Positions 44,899 to 54,884 of a stretch of 64,000 nt of DNA are shown here, one piece after another; position 1 is the stretch's first letter, and every line of letters starts with the position of its first letter. The DNA lies in contig NZ_CP017774.1 in the NCBI RefSeq assembly GCF_001857965.1, forward strand, positions 2,294,001 to 2,358,000, written 5' to 3'. Under the pieces are notes generated by a model that worked only from the letters and a program-made list of their open reading frames with translations, made no database searches and was not told where the DNA came from. The stretch comes from Flavobacterium commune (GTDB lineage Bacteria; Bacteroidota; Bacteroidia; Flavobacteriales; Flavobacteriaceae). The position numbers and the translations under genes are program-made.

Positions 44899-47418
44899 AT
44901 GGCAAAGAATTTAGTAATAGTTGAGTCACCTGCAAAGGCAAAAACAATCGAGAAATTTTTAGGAAGTGATTTCCAAGTAGAGTCAAGTTACGGGCATATT
45001 GCCGACTTGCCTTCAAAGGAAATCGGGGTAGATGTAGAAAATGGATTTAAGCCTAAATATGAAGTTTCTCCCGATAAAAAAGCCCTGGTTACTAAATTGA
45101 AATCTTTGTCTAAAAATGCCGAAACGGTTTGGTTGGCAAGTGATGAGGACCGCGAGGGAGAGGCTATTTCATGGCACTTGGCGGAAGAACTAAAATTAGA
45201 TAAAAAGAAAACCAAAAGAATTGTTTTTCACGAAATTACAAAGAATGCTATTCTTAAAGCTATCGATAATCCGCGTGAGATTGATTATAATTTAGTCAAT
45301 GCACAGCAGGCTCGTCGTGTATTAGACCGATTGGTGGGATACGAATTGTCACCTGTTCTTTGGAGAAAAATTAAAGGCGGACTTTCTGCTGGTCGTGTAC
45401 AATCAGTTTCGGTTCGTTTGATTGTAGAACGCGAGCGCGAAATTCAGGATTTTAAAGCTGTTGCAACTTATTCGGTTGTGGCTGAATTTACTAACGAAGC
45501 TGGGAAAACCTTCAAGGCGAAATTGCCTAAGAATTTCAATACTAAAAAAGAAGCCGAAGATTTTTTAAATAAAAATATCGGTTCTACTTATAAAGTTTCG
45601 GATTTAGAAACCAAACCAACTAAAAAATCACCAACAGCTCCATTTACTACTTCTACTTTGCAACAGGAAGCAGCGCGTAAATTGTATTTGCCTGTTGGAA
45701 TTACCATGCAGTTAGCGCAACGTCTGTATGAGGCGGGATTGATTACATATATGAGAACCGATAGTGTGAACTTGTCTAAAGAAGCAATGGATGCCGCCGA
45801 AGCTGAGATTATCAAATCTTATGGAAAGGAGTTTTCTAAACCAAGAACATTTGCAAATAAAAGCAAGGGTGCGCAAGAAGCTCACGAGGCAATTAGACCT
45901 ACGGATATGTCACGTCATACCGTAAATATCGATAGGGATCAAGCGCGTTTGTATGATTTGATTTGGAAACGAACTTTAGCTTCGCAAATGAGTGATGCGC
46001 AGTTAGAGCGTACCAATGTTAAAATTGCAGCTAATAATCACAGTGAGTTGTTCGCAGCTTCGGGAGAAGTATTGCTTTTTGAAGGTTTTCTAAAAGTATA
46101 TTTGGAAGGAAATGATGATGACGAGGAAGAGCAAGAAGGCATGTTGCCTGCAATGAAGGTGAACGAAAAATTACAGAATAATTATATCACAGCTACTGAG
46201 CGTTATTCACGTCCGGCAGCAAGATATACCGAGGCTTCTTTGGTTAAAAAATTAGAAGAATTAGGAATTGGTCGTCCGTCAACTTATGCGCCAACTATTT
46301 CTACCATTATCAATAGAAATTATGTTGAAAAAGGAAATCTGGAAGGTCAGGAACGCAATTATACTCAACTTATTTTGCAATCAGGAAAAGTAGGAGAGAA
46401 GTTGTTGAAAGAGAACACCGGTTCGGATAAAGGGAAATTGGTTCCTACTGATATCGGAACTATTGTTACCGATTTCTTAGTTAAGAATTTCGGGAATATT
46501 CTGGATTATAATTTTACGGCTAAAGTTGAACAGGATTTTGACGAAATTGCCGAAGGAAATATTGAATGGGCTAAGATGATGCAGGAGTTTTATGATCAGT
46601 TTCATCCAACGGTTAAAGATGTTGAAGCCAATGCTGACAGGGAAAGTGGAGAACGAATTTTAGGAATAGATCCTGCAACAGGCAAGCCGGTTTCGGTTCG
46701 TTTAGGGAAATTTGGTCCAATGGCTCAAATTGGTGATGCTGAAGATGAAGATAAAAAGTTTGCAAGCTTAATGAAAGAGCAAAATATTGGAAACATCACT
46801 CTGGAGGAAGCTTTGAATTTGTTTTTGTTGCCAAAAAATCTTGGGATTTATAAGGATGAAGAAGTCGAGGTAAGTAATGGTCGTTTTGGTCCTTATGTAC
46901 GTCATGGAAGTGTTTTTATTTCGTTGCCAAAAGGAGAAGATCCGTTGGCGGTAACTAAGGAAAGAGCGCAGGAATTAATTGATGAGAAAATTAAAGCCGA
47001 TGCACCAATTGCAACTTACAAAGGGGAAGGTGTTCAAAAAGGAACAGGACGCTTCGGTCCGTTTATTAAATGGGGCGGAATTTTTATCAATGTGAGTAAA
47101 AAATATGATTTTGATAATTTGTCACAATCAGATATTGAAGCTTTGATTGAAGATAAATTACAAAAAAACATTGACAAAGTAATTCATAATTGGGAAGAAG
47201 AAGGAATTTTGGTTGAAAAGGCAAGATGGGGACGTTCGGTGATTTTGAAAGGAAAAATCAAAATTGAATTGAGTAAAGATGTGGATGCAAGCAAAATGAC
47301 TTTGGCTGAAGTTCAGGAATTGATAGCTCAAAAAACGCCTACTAAAAAAGCTCCGGCTAAGAAAGTGACGACGGCTAAAAAACCGGCAGCAAAAAAGACT
47401 ACAACTAAAAAGAAATAA
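44899..47418 (+). CDS. topA: DNA topoisomerase I
   Basis: 839 residues from ATG 44899, which gives the conserved start MAKNLVIVESPAKAKTIEKFLG; an ATG at 44878 adds seven unconserved residues. Toprim acidic motif ASDEDREGEA, active-site Tyr284 in YMRTDS, IGRPSTYAPTI. C-terminal half has the flavobacterial repeats (FGPMAQIG, FGPYVRHG, FGPFIKWGG) instead of classical zinc fingers, then a Lys/Ala-rich tail. It relaxes negative supercoils. Confidence 0.96.
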   Translation: MAKNLVIVESPAKAKTIEKFLGSDFQVESSYGHIADLPSKEIGVDVENGFKPKYEVSPDKKALVTKLKSLSKNAETVWLASDEDREGEAISWHLAEELKLDKKKTKRIVFHEITKNAILKAIDNPREIDYNLVNAQQARRVLDRLVGYELSPVLWRKIKGGLSAGRVQSVSVRLIVEREREIQDFKAVATYSVVAEFTNEAGKTFKAKLPKNFNTKKEAEDFLNKNIGSTYKVSDLETKPTKKSPTAPFTTSTLQQEAARKLYLPVGITMQLAQRLYEAGLITYMRTDSVNLSKEAMDAAEAEIIKSYGKEFSKPRTFANKSKGAQEAHEAIRPTDMSRHTVNIDRDQARLYDLIWKRTLASQMSDAQLERTNVKIAANNHSELFAASGEVLLFEGFLKVYLEGNDDDEEEQEGMLPAMKVNEKLQNNYITATERYSRPAARYTEASLVKKLEELGIGRPSTYAPTISTIINRNYVEKGNLEGQERNYTQLILQSGKVGEKLLKENTGSDKGKLVPTDIGTIVTDFLVKNFGNILDYNFTAKVEQDFDEIAEGNIEWAKMMQEFYDQFHPTVKDVEANADRESGERILGIDPATGKPVSVRLGKFGPMAQIGDAEDEDKKFASLMKEQNIGNITLEEALNLFLLPKNLGIYKDEEVEVSNGRFGPYVRHGSVFISLPKGEDPLAVTKERAQELIDEKIKADAPIATYKGEGVQKGTGRFGPFIKWGGIFINVSKKYDFDNLSQSDIEALIEDKLQKNIDKVIHNWEEEGILVEKARWGRSVILKGKIKIELSKDVDASKMTLAEVQELIAQKTPTKKAPAKKVTTAKKPAAKKTTTKKK

Positions 47419-47470
47419 TCATAGCATTTTCCTTTGTTCTCAGGAAGTAAAAAGTGGAGAATAGCTAATT

Positions 47471-48625
47471 ATGATCGGATTTGATTTTCTCGAGCCAATA
47501 AATGATGAAGTCTTAGGGTGGTTAAAATCATTAAGCTCTCAGCAATTAGGGAGCAAGGTGGTTTTTCATACTAAAGATGATTTTCCGGATTTAGATAAGG
47601 TTAAGATTGCTTTGATAGGTGTTTTGGAAAATCGGGGAAGTGAAGTTATTGAAAATTCAGGGGATTTGTCGATTTTAAGACAGGAATTGTACAGTATGTT
47701 TCCGGGTAACTGGGCTGCTACCATTGCTGATTTAGGTGATATTTTACCTGGGAATTCAAAGGAAGATACTTATTTTGCTTTGCGCAAAGTAGTTGCCGAC
47801 TTGATTAGAAAAAAAGTAATTCCCATAATTATTGGCGGTTCCCAGGATTTAACATACAGCATGTATCGTGCTTATGATGAATTGGAACAAATGGTGAATT
47901 TGGTTGCTATCGATAGTAAATTCGACTTTGGAAAAGAAGATGAGTTGATGTCGAGCAATTCGTATTTGTCTCAAATGATTATTGATGAACCGAATAATCT
48001 GTTTAATTTTTGCAATATTGGTTACCAAACCTATTATAATTCTCAGGAAGAAATAGATTTAATCGAGAAGTTGTTTTTTGATGGGTATCGTCTTGGAGAA
48101 GTTTCGAATAATATTGCGATTGCCGAGCCGGTATTCAGAGATGCTGATATTGTGAGCTTGGATTTGAATGCTGTAAAATCTGCTGATTCTGGGAATTTTA
48201 CATCTTTTGAACCTAATGGTTTTAATGGAAAGGAAATTTGTGCTTTGGCAAGATACGCCGGAATTAGTGATAAGGTTTCCACATTTGGAGTTTTTAATCA
48301 TCATAATTCCCGTCAGGAAGCCATTTTAATAACACAGATCATTTGGTATTTTATAGAAGGGTTTCATTATCGTTCCAATGAATATCCTTTTGGGAGCAGG
48401 GAAAATTATATCAAATACAGTGTTCCTATAGACAACGAAACTCTGGTTTTTTATAAAAGTGATAAAACCGATCGCTGGTGGATTGAAATACCTTTTATTT
48501 CTAATGGGAATAATAAATTAAAGCGCAATACGTTATTACCTTGTTCGTATGAAGAGTATTTAGGAGCCTGCAATCAGGAATTGCCAGAACGATGGTGGAA
48601 AGCGCAAAGGAAAAATGTGTTATAA
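47471..48625 (+). CDS. Arginase/formimidoylglutamase-fold protein with lost metal ligands
   Basis: 384 residues of the ureohydrolase fold. The three metal motifs are degenerate. GGDHS is GGSQD (122-126), DAHxD is DSKFD (148-152), and the SxDxD motif is SLDLN (229-233). Thus a His-to-Gln, a His-to-Lys and an Asp-to-Asn change remove several manganese ligands, and enzyme activity is unlikely. It lies between topA and the gldKLMN operon, an arrangement I recall as common in Flavobacteriia. A structural or regulatory role is inferred; formimidoylglutamase annotation by homology would mislead. Confidence 0.82.
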   Translation: MIGFDFLEPINDEVLGWLKSLSSQQLGSKVVFHTKDDFPDLDKVKIALIGVLENRGSEVIENSGDLSILRQELYSMFPGNWAATIADLGDILPGNSKEDTYFALRKVVADLIRKKVIPIIIGGSQDLTYSMYRAYDELEQMVNLVAIDSKFDFGKEDELMSSNSYLSQMIIDEPNNLFNFCNIGYQTYYNSQEEIDLIEKLFFDGYRLGEVSNNIAIAEPVFRDADIVSLDLNAVKSADSGNFTSFEPNGFNGKEICALARYAGISDKVSTFGVFNHHNSRQEAILITQIIWYFIEGFHYRSNEYPFGSRENYIKYSVPIDNETLVFYKSDKTDRWWIEIPFISNGNNKLKRNTLLPCSYEEYLGACNQELPERWWKAQRKNVL

Positions 48626-48779
48626 GTAGTTTTTTTTGATGTCAAATAACATTGTAATGACTGCTTTTTAGTAATAACAATAAAAGTAAGAAAGACGTAA
48701 TTTAGCGAGAAAACATGTTTTTAATCGTGTTTTTTTGCTTTTTATCGATAAAATATTTTTTTTATAATTTATTTAACGC

Positions 48780-48787
48780 TACTTTTG
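48780..48787 (+). promoter_or_regulatory. Candidate -7 element of the gld operon
   Basis: TACTTTTG matches TAnnTTTG about 98 bases before gldK, in a 260-base gap rich in A/T. No -33 was found at normal spacing. Confidence 0.45.
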
Positions 48788-48885
48788 ATTAGTTATTTAA
48801 TTAGAGAAAAAAAATATTGTTTTATTAATAAATAATAAATAGGTTTACAAACTTAAATAATAAAGAATATCTAACCCGAATTTAT

Positions 48886-50304
48886 ATGAAGAAGTTCATT
48901 GCATTTATGGCAATTTTGTCACTTTTAATAAGCTGTGGTAAATCAAGTGATAAAGGAGAATTAGTCGGTGTTAAAGGTGCAAAATGGCATCCGGAAAAGC
49001 CTTACGGAATGACTTTAGTGCCAGGGGGAGCCTATATTATGGGTAAATCTGATGAGGACGTAGCGGGAGTTCAGGACGCTCAAACAAAAACTGTAACAGT
49101 ACGTTCATTTTATATGGACGAAACTGAAATTACCAATAGTGAATACCGTCAGTTTGTGGAGTGGGTAAAAGACTCAACAATCAGAATGAAATTAGCTATT
49201 TTGGCTGATGAAACTGGAGTGAAGGCAGGTGATTCAAAAGGTAAAGGTAAAAATGCCGGGAGTATAGGTGATTTTGCTTTCAACGATGCCGATCCTGAGA
49301 AAATGACCGCTTATGATAAATACATGTATGATAATTATTATAGTGTTGGTACTGCCGAAGATCCTTATGCCGGCAGAAAATTGAATAGAAACATTAAGCT
49401 AATTAAAGATCCTAAACAATACCCTGATGAATATTATGTAGAAGTAATGGATTCAATGTATATTCCTATTGAAGAATCTTATAATGGTTTGCGTAGTATT
49501 GATGTAGATAAGTTGAAATTCCGTTATTCATGGATGGATATTCAGGCTGCTGCAAAGGCTAAAGTGGGTAAAAGAAAAGATTTTATCAGAAATGAAGAAG
49601 TAAAAGTATATCCGGATACAACAGTTTGGATTAAAGATTTTACTTATTCGTACAATGAGCCAATGCATAATGATTATTTTTGGCATAAAGCTTATGGTGA
49701 TTATCCGGTGGTAGGTGTTAAATGGACACAGGCTAAAGCTTTTTGTGCATGGAGAACCTTAAACAAGAATACTTATATCAAATCTAAAAAGAGTGGTCGT
49801 GATTTAATCAATTCCTTCCGATTGCCTACAGAGGCTGAGTGGGAATATGCTGCCAGAGGAGGTTTAGAATCGGCTACTTATCCTTGGGGAGGACCTTATA
49901 CTAAAAACGACAGAGGTTGTTTCTTAGCCAACTTCAAACCAAACAGAGGAGATTATGCAGCTGATCAGGCCTTATATACGGTAGAAGCAAAATCGTATGA
50001 GCCAAATGGTTATAATTTATACAACATGGCCGGAAACGTATCTGAATGGACCGACTCTTCTTATGATCCGAATGCTTACGAGTATGTATCTACAATGAAC
50101 CCAAATGTTTTAGACGCATCAAATAAAAGAAAAGTAGTTCGTGGTGGATCATGGAAAGATGTTGCTTACTTCTTGCAGGTAAGTACCAGAGATTACGAAT
50201 ACGCCGACTCGGCAAGAAGTTATATTGGATTTAGAACTGTTCAGGATTATATGGGTGTGCAAAACACAGGTAATGGAACAGGAAGTGCAAGAAACAACAG
50301 ATAA
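48886..50304 (+). CDS. gldK: Gliding motility/type IX secretion lipoprotein GldK
   Basis: 472 residues. The lipobox SLLISC places the lipidated Cys at 17. The body is an FGE-sulfatase fold: MTLVPGGAYIMGKSDED, YMDETEITNSEYRQFVEW, RLPTEAEWEYAARGG, GNVSEWTDSSYDP, VVRGGSWKDVAYFLQVSTRDY. The region that carries catalytic cysteines in true FGE has none here, so it is structural. GldK and GldN form the periplasmic ring attached to the outer membrane in the type IX machine. First gene of gldKLMN. Confidence 0.97.
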   Translation: MKKFIAFMAILSLLISCGKSSDKGELVGVKGAKWHPEKPYGMTLVPGGAYIMGKSDEDVAGVQDAQTKTVTVRSFYMDETEITNSEYRQFVEWVKDSTIRMKLAILADETGVKAGDSKGKGKNAGSIGDFAFNDADPEKMTAYDKYMYDNYYSVGTAEDPYAGRKLNRNIKLIKDPKQYPDEYYVEVMDSMYIPIEESYNGLRSIDVDKLKFRYSWMDIQAAAKAKVGKRKDFIRNEEVKVYPDTTVWIKDFTYSYNEPMHNDYFWHKAYGDYPVVGVKWTQAKAFCAWRTLNKNTYIKSKKSGRDLINSFRLPTEAEWEYAARGGLESATYPWGGPYTKNDRGCFLANFKPNRGDYAADQALYTVEAKSYEPNGYNLYNMAGNVSEWTDSSYDPNAYEYVSTMNPNVLDASNKRKVVRGGSWKDVAYFLQVSTRDYEYADSARSYIGFRTVQDYMGVQNTGNGTGSARNNR

Positions 50305-50360
50305 AAAATACCCCTAAAATTAATTAAATAAAACCTACACAAACTTTAAAACTAAAAATT

Positions 50361-51011
50361 ATGGCATTACTAGGAAAAAAAGCAATGAATTTTGCATACG
50401 GTATGGGAGCAGCAGTTGTAATTGTTGGAGCTCTTTTTAAAATTACGCACTTCGAAATTGGACCATTGACAGGTACTTTGATGCTTTCAATCGGATTAAT
50501 AACAGAGGCATTTATCTTTGCTCTTTCTGCCTTTGAACCTGTAGAAAATGAGTTAGACTGGACATTAGTTTATCCTGAATTAGCTAATGGAACGCCTAAT
50601 GCAAACCGAAAACCTAAAGCTGAATCTCCTTCTGAGGCACAAGGTTTATTGTCTCAAAAATTAGACGCTATGCTTAAAGATGCTAAAATTGATGGTGAGT
50701 TGATGGCTAGCTTAGGAAACAGTATTAAAAACTTTGAATCAGCTGCAAAAGGAATTGCTCCTGCTGCTGACGGAATTGCTGCTACAAAAAAATACAGCGA
50801 CGAATTATCAATGGCTGCTGCTCAAATGGAAGCTTTGAATAGTTTGTACAAAGTACAATTAGAAAGTGCTTCCAGAAATGCTGAAGCTAACAAAGAAATT
50901 GCTGAAAACGCATCTAAGCTAAAAGAGCAAATGCAATCGATGACAGCAAACATTTCTTCATTGAATCAGGTTTATGGAGGTATGCTTACTGCTATGAGTA
51001 ATAAAGGATAA
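50361..51011 (+). CDS. gldL: Gliding motility/type IX secretion motor protein GldL
   Basis: 216 residues. Two N-terminal membrane helices (about 8-28 and 36-58; MNFAYGMGAAVVIVGALFKI, GTLMLSIGLITEAFIFALSAFEP) with Lys and acidic residues inside, followed by a helical cytoplasmic tail. GldL and GldM form the proton-driven rotary motor. It starts 56 bases after gldK. Confidence 0.97.
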   Translation: MALLGKKAMNFAYGMGAAVVIVGALFKITHFEIGPLTGTLMLSIGLITEAFIFALSAFEPVENELDWTLVYPELANGTPNANRKPKAESPSEAQGLLSQKLDAMLKDAKIDGELMASLGNSIKNFESAAKGIAPAADGIAATKKYSDELSMAAAQMEALNSLYKVQLESASRNAEANKEIAENASKLKEQMQSMTANISSLNQVYGGMLTAMSNKG

Positions 51012-51068
51012 TAATTAGTCTTTAAATAAGTATTGAGAAAAAATTACCACAACTAATTATTAGAAAAT

Positions 51069-52607
51069 ATGGCAGGAGGAAAACTAACCCCTAGACAGAA
51101 GATGATTAACCTAATGTATCTGGTTTTCATCGCTATGTTGGCAATGAATGTTTCGAAAGAAGTAATATCAGGTTTTGGATTGATGAACGAAAAATTTGAA
51201 AGTTCAAATGCAAGTTCTAAACAAACTAATGATCAAATGCTTCTAGCTTTAGATACAAAAGCCGCTGAGGCTAAAGGAGAATTTGCTGTAGCATCAGCAA
51301 CAGCTCATAAGGTTAAAACAATTACAGATAATTTTTATAACTATATCAATTCTTTAAAAGAGCAGGCTACTAAAGGTTTTGAGACCAATCCGGAAACAGG
51401 AAAATTACCATATGAAGATATGGATAAAGGAGATAATGTTGATGATTGGTTTACAGGAGAGGGTTACTCTAAAAAAGGTAAAGAAATTGTCGCTACTATA
51501 GAAAAGTACAAAGCGGATATTAAAGCTACTTTAGGTACAGAAAAAAAATATAGTGGTATTATAAAAGAGGTTGAAGAGAAATTTGATCTTTCTGATGTAA
51601 AAAACAAAGAAGGTTTAAAAGATAAATATTTGTCTTACCATTTTAAAGGTTTTCCGGCTATTGCAACAATAGCTAAGTTGTCCTCTTGGCAAAATGATAT
51701 CAACAAAGTGGAATCGGATGTTTATAGTATTGCATTAGGTAAAGCAGCAGTTGAAGCAGCTTCATACAGTAATTACCAGGCAATTGTAGTTTTAGATAAA
51801 AATGCTTATTTCCAAGGGGAACAAGTAACTGGTAAAGTAGTTTTAGGTCGTTATGATGAAAACACAAAGCCAACTTCTTTTTCAGGTCCTGGTAAAATTG
51901 TAAACGGTCAGGCAGTAATCTCTTTAACAGCAGGTGGTGTAGGAGAACAAACTATTGGAGGTCAATTTACTTTTGCTGAAGACGGAAAAACGATACCATT
52001 AAAATTTTCAGGAAAATATGTTGTAGTTCCAAGACCTAATTCGGCTACAATTTCTGCCGATAAAATGAATGTAGTGTATAGAGGTGTTTCAAATCCTATC
52101 TCAATTTCATTTGCAGGTATTGCTGATAACAATGTTAACGCTTCTGCCCCTGGTTTGTCTAAGGTTGGTAACGGAAAATATGTGATGAATCCACAAGGTG
52201 GTAATGAAGTAGTAATTAACGTGTCAGGTAAAATGGCTGATGGTAAAGTTGCTTCTGATAGAAAAGTATTTAGAATCAAAGGTATTCCGGGACCAACAGG
52301 TACAATTAGAGGAGAAATGGGTGTGGTTAAAGGGCCTAAGTCTAACCTTGAAATTGCTACTATTGGTGCTAAATTAGTTGATTTTGATTTTGATGTTAAT
52401 ATAGATGTTGTTGGGTTTAATTTAAAAGTTACCGGTCAGCCTACAGTGGTTGTTCAGGGTAATAAATTAAACGCACAATGTAAATCTGTTCTTTCTAAAG
52501 CAGTGAGAGGTGATCAGGTTACCATTTCTGAAATTAAGACAAGATTAGTTGGTGCAGGTGGTTATTTATTGCCAAGAACGGCTCCTGTTATTTTTGAAAT
52601 TCAATAA
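51069..52607 (+). CDS. gldM: Gliding motility/type IX secretion motor protein GldM
   Basis: 512 residues. Short N-terminal MAGGKLTPRQKMINLMYLV leads into one membrane helix (about 13-32), then four periplasmic domains ending in APVIFEIQ. It extends from the inner membrane to the GldKN ring and transmits motor torque. 57 bases after gldL. Confidence 0.97.
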   Translation: MAGGKLTPRQKMINLMYLVFIAMLAMNVSKEVISGFGLMNEKFESSNASSKQTNDQMLLALDTKAAEAKGEFAVASATAHKVKTITDNFYNYINSLKEQATKGFETNPETGKLPYEDMDKGDNVDDWFTGEGYSKKGKEIVATIEKYKADIKATLGTEKKYSGIIKEVEEKFDLSDVKNKEGLKDKYLSYHFKGFPAIATIAKLSSWQNDINKVESDVYSIALGKAAVEAASYSNYQAIVVLDKNAYFQGEQVTGKVVLGRYDENTKPTSFSGPGKIVNGQAVISLTAGGVGEQTIGGQFTFAEDGKTIPLKFSGKYVVVPRPNSATISADKMNVVYRGVSNPISISFAGIADNNVNASAPGLSKVGNGKYVMNPQGGNEVVINVSGKMADGKVASDRKVFRIKGIPGPTGTIRGEMGVVKGPKSNLEIATIGAKLVDFDFDVNIDVVGFNLKVTGQPTVVVQGNKLNAQCKSVLSKAVRGDQVTISEIKTRLVGAGGYLLPRTAPVIFEIQ

Positions 52608-52655
52608 TACATTTTTACCATTAAGGTAAATACATCCATTCTTATTAATGATACT

Positions 52656-53549
52656 ATGATGAATATGAGAAATTTTTTGATAATAGCAATCTCTTTAATT
52701 GGAGGAGTGGCTTCTTATGCTCAGTCTAATTTGCTGAATGCTAGGATTCCTGAAGAAATTGGTTTGAAAACTAAGGCTCAACAGATTTCAGATAATGATA
52801 AACCGTTAGCTTATGGTTATGTTCATGATAGAGATGTATTGATGGGTAGGATGGTATGGGAAATTATTGATTTGAGTGAGAAAATTAATTTTCCGCTTTA
52901 TTTTCCTATTGATACCGCTAATATTGGTTCAAACAGACGTTCTTTATATGATGTTTTAACAAGAGCAATAAAAAGTGGGGAAATATCAGAAGTGTATTCG
53001 GATAGTTATTTTAATACTAAAAAAACATACAAAGATATTCAGGCTTCTTTGAGTCGTATTGATACTACTGATGCAGGTAGAGAGCAAATCAATGCAGGAC
53101 AAAAGGTTTCTGATGAATACGTTATGAGATCTGATTTGACTGCTCAGGATGTAACCCAATACAAAATCAAAGGCTTTTGGTATTTTGACAAACGTCAGAG
53201 TGAGTTAAAATATCGTTTGTTGGCTATTTGTCCGGTTACACCAGATGTTTATACGATGAATAATGAGGAGAAAGATTATATCGAGTTGTTTTGGATCTTT
53301 TTCCCCGATGCCAGAGAGGTGTTACACGAAGCAAAATCATTCAATAATAAAAATTCGGCAATGCCGGTTTCTTTTGACCAAATCTTAAATTCAAGACGTT
53401 TTAACAGTACAATTTACAAAGAAGAAAACGTGTATGGAGACAGAGAAATCAAAGAGTACATGAAGGATAATGCACAGAGCCAATTGCTGGAAGCCGAACG
53501 TGTGAAAGAGAAGATTCGTGATTTTGAATCCGATATGTGGAATTATTAA
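52656..53549 (+). CDS. gldN: Gliding motility/type IX secretion ring protein GldN
   Basis: 297 residues with a signal peptide ending ASYAQ. Conserved DRDVLMGRMVWEIIDLSEKINFPLYFP-type segments (for example DVLMGRMVWEIIDLSEK) identify GldN. It forms the ring with GldK. There is a single copy here; the gldO duplicate found in some flavobacteria is absent. A terminator closes the operon. Confidence 0.96.
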   Translation: MMNMRNFLIIAISLIGGVASYAQSNLLNARIPEEIGLKTKAQQISDNDKPLAYGYVHDRDVLMGRMVWEIIDLSEKINFPLYFPIDTANIGSNRRSLYDVLTRAIKSGEISEVYSDSYFNTKKTYKDIQASLSRIDTTDAGREQINAGQKVSDEYVMRSDLTAQDVTQYKIKGFWYFDKRQSELKYRLLAICPVTPDVYTMNNEEKDYIELFWIFFPDAREVLHEAKSFNNKNSAMPVSFDQILNSRRFNSTIYKEENVYGDREIKEYMKDNAQSQLLEAERVKEKIRDFESDMWNY

Positions 53550-53568
53550 TTTTGAATATAAGTTTTAT

Positions 53569-53599
53569 AAAACTCTTACCTGATGGTAAGAGTTTTTTG
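53569..53599 (+). terminator. Terminator of the gld operon
   Basis: AAAACTCTTACC (53569-53580) pairs with GGTAAGAGTTTT (53585-53596) over a 4-base loop, then T. Confidence 0.88.
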
Positions 53600-53606
53600 T
53601 TTTCTG

Positions 53607-53614
53607 TATTTTTG
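53607..53614 (+). promoter_or_regulatory. -7 element of the FAD oxidoreductase gene
   Basis: TATTTTTG matches TAnnTTTG, placing a transcript start close to the ATG at 53632 and right after the gld terminator. Confidence 0.45.
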
Positions 53615-53631
53615 TGTTTTATTTGAATGGT

Positions 53632-54684
53632 ATGATTGATTATTTAATTGTGGGTTGTGGACTGGCTGGGATTTCGTTTTCTGAAATCGCTTTGGCAAAT
53701 AATAAAAGCATTTTAGTTGTAGATAATGAATCGCAGAATTCTTCTAAGATTGCAGGTGGTTTATATAATCCGGTTATTTTAAAACGTTTCAGTGAAGTTT
53801 GGCAGGCTAAGGAGCAATTGATTTTGATGAATCAGTTTTATGTTAATTTAGAGCAGAAACTGAAGATTAAAGTAGATTTTAAAACGCCTATTTTGCGAAA
53901 GTTTTTTTCTATCGAAGAACAGAATAACTGGTTTGCAGCTTCTGATAAACCAGCTTTAGCACCATTTTTATCCACTTCGATAATTACAAAAAAATACTCC
54001 GGAATCGATTCACCATTTAATTATGGAGAGGTTTTGCATACCGGTTATGTAGATACCGCTTCTTTATTGGAACATTATAAAAAGTATCTTTTGCAAGAAC
54101 AACTTTTGCTTCAGGAATCTTTTGATTATGAAAAGTTAGAAGTTTTGTCGAAAGGTATTCGTTATAAAAATATTGAAGCTAAACATATCGTTTTTGCAGA
54201 AGGTTTTGGTTTACATGCAAATCCTTATTTTAATAATTTACCTTTGGATGGAACCAAGGGCGAACTTTTTATTATTAAAGCACCTGGATTGAATTTGGAC
54301 GTTATTGTTAATACTTCGGTGTTTATTCTTCCGCTTGGTGATGGATTGTTCAAAGTAGGGGCAACTTATAATTGGAAAGACAAAACCGATTTGCCTACCG
54401 AAGAGGGAAGACAGGAATTGACAGATAGAATTAAAGAAATTATAAACTGCGAATTTGAAATAGTAGCTCATTTTGCCGGTGTTCGGCCTACAGTAAAAGA
54501 TCGCAGACCCTTGGTAGGAACACACAAAGACTATCAATCCATTCATATTTTAAATGGTTTAGGAACGAGAGGAGTGATGCTGGGACCGGCAATGGCTCAA
54601 TCTTTATTTGATAGTATAGAAAAAGGGATTCCGCTTGATACAGAAATTAATATTGATCGCTTTAAGCCTAAAAATAAAAGTTAG
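53632..54684 (+). CDS. FAD-dependent oxidoreductase (DAO/DadA-like)
   Basis: 350 residues from ATG 53632, which puts the dinucleotide motif DYLIVGCGLAGISFSE at the very start; the ATG at 53614 lies in the promoter. C-terminal features are HFAGVRPTVKDRRPLVG and LNGLGTRGVMLGP, as in D-amino-acid/glycine-oxidase-like flavoproteins. Substrate unknown. Confidence 0.88.
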   Translation: MIDYLIVGCGLAGISFSEIALANNKSILVVDNESQNSSKIAGGLYNPVILKRFSEVWQAKEQLILMNQFYVNLEQKLKIKVDFKTPILRKFFSIEEQNNWFAASDKPALAPFLSTSIITKKYSGIDSPFNYGEVLHTGYVDTASLLEHYKKYLLQEQLLLQESFDYEKLEVLSKGIRYKNIEAKHIVFAEGFGLHANPYFNNLPLDGTKGELFIIKAPGLNLDVIVNTSVFILPLGDGLFKVGATYNWKDKTDLPTEEGRQELTDRIKEIINCEFEIVAHFAGVRPTVKDRRPLVGTHKDYQSIHILNGLGTRGVMLGPAMAQSLFDSIEKGIPLDTEINIDRFKPKNKS

Positions 54685-54718
54685 TTTATGCCTTGGTAAA
54701 CGAAGAGATTTTATTTTT

Positions 54719-54860
54719 GCCACAAATTACACTAATTAGCACAAATAGTATTGATTTTTTAAATGAATTACACAAATTTTTATCTGCCTTTGACAGATTC
54801 GTGGAATTATGGCATCTAAATTTGTCTTATTTCGTGGAATTCGTGGCTTTTTTATTTTTG
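54719..54860 (-). repeat. Interspersed repeat, copy 2
   Basis: Bases 54765-54809 (GAATTACAC, ATCTGCCTTTG, GATTCGTG) match the reverse complement of the repeat at about 34088-34137. Further TTCGTGG motifs continue to 54847. Non-coding; it fills the gap between the oxidoreductase and DUF983 genes. Confidence 0.65.
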
Positions 54861-54884
54861 GAATTAATGTATTTGCTCTTAGTT

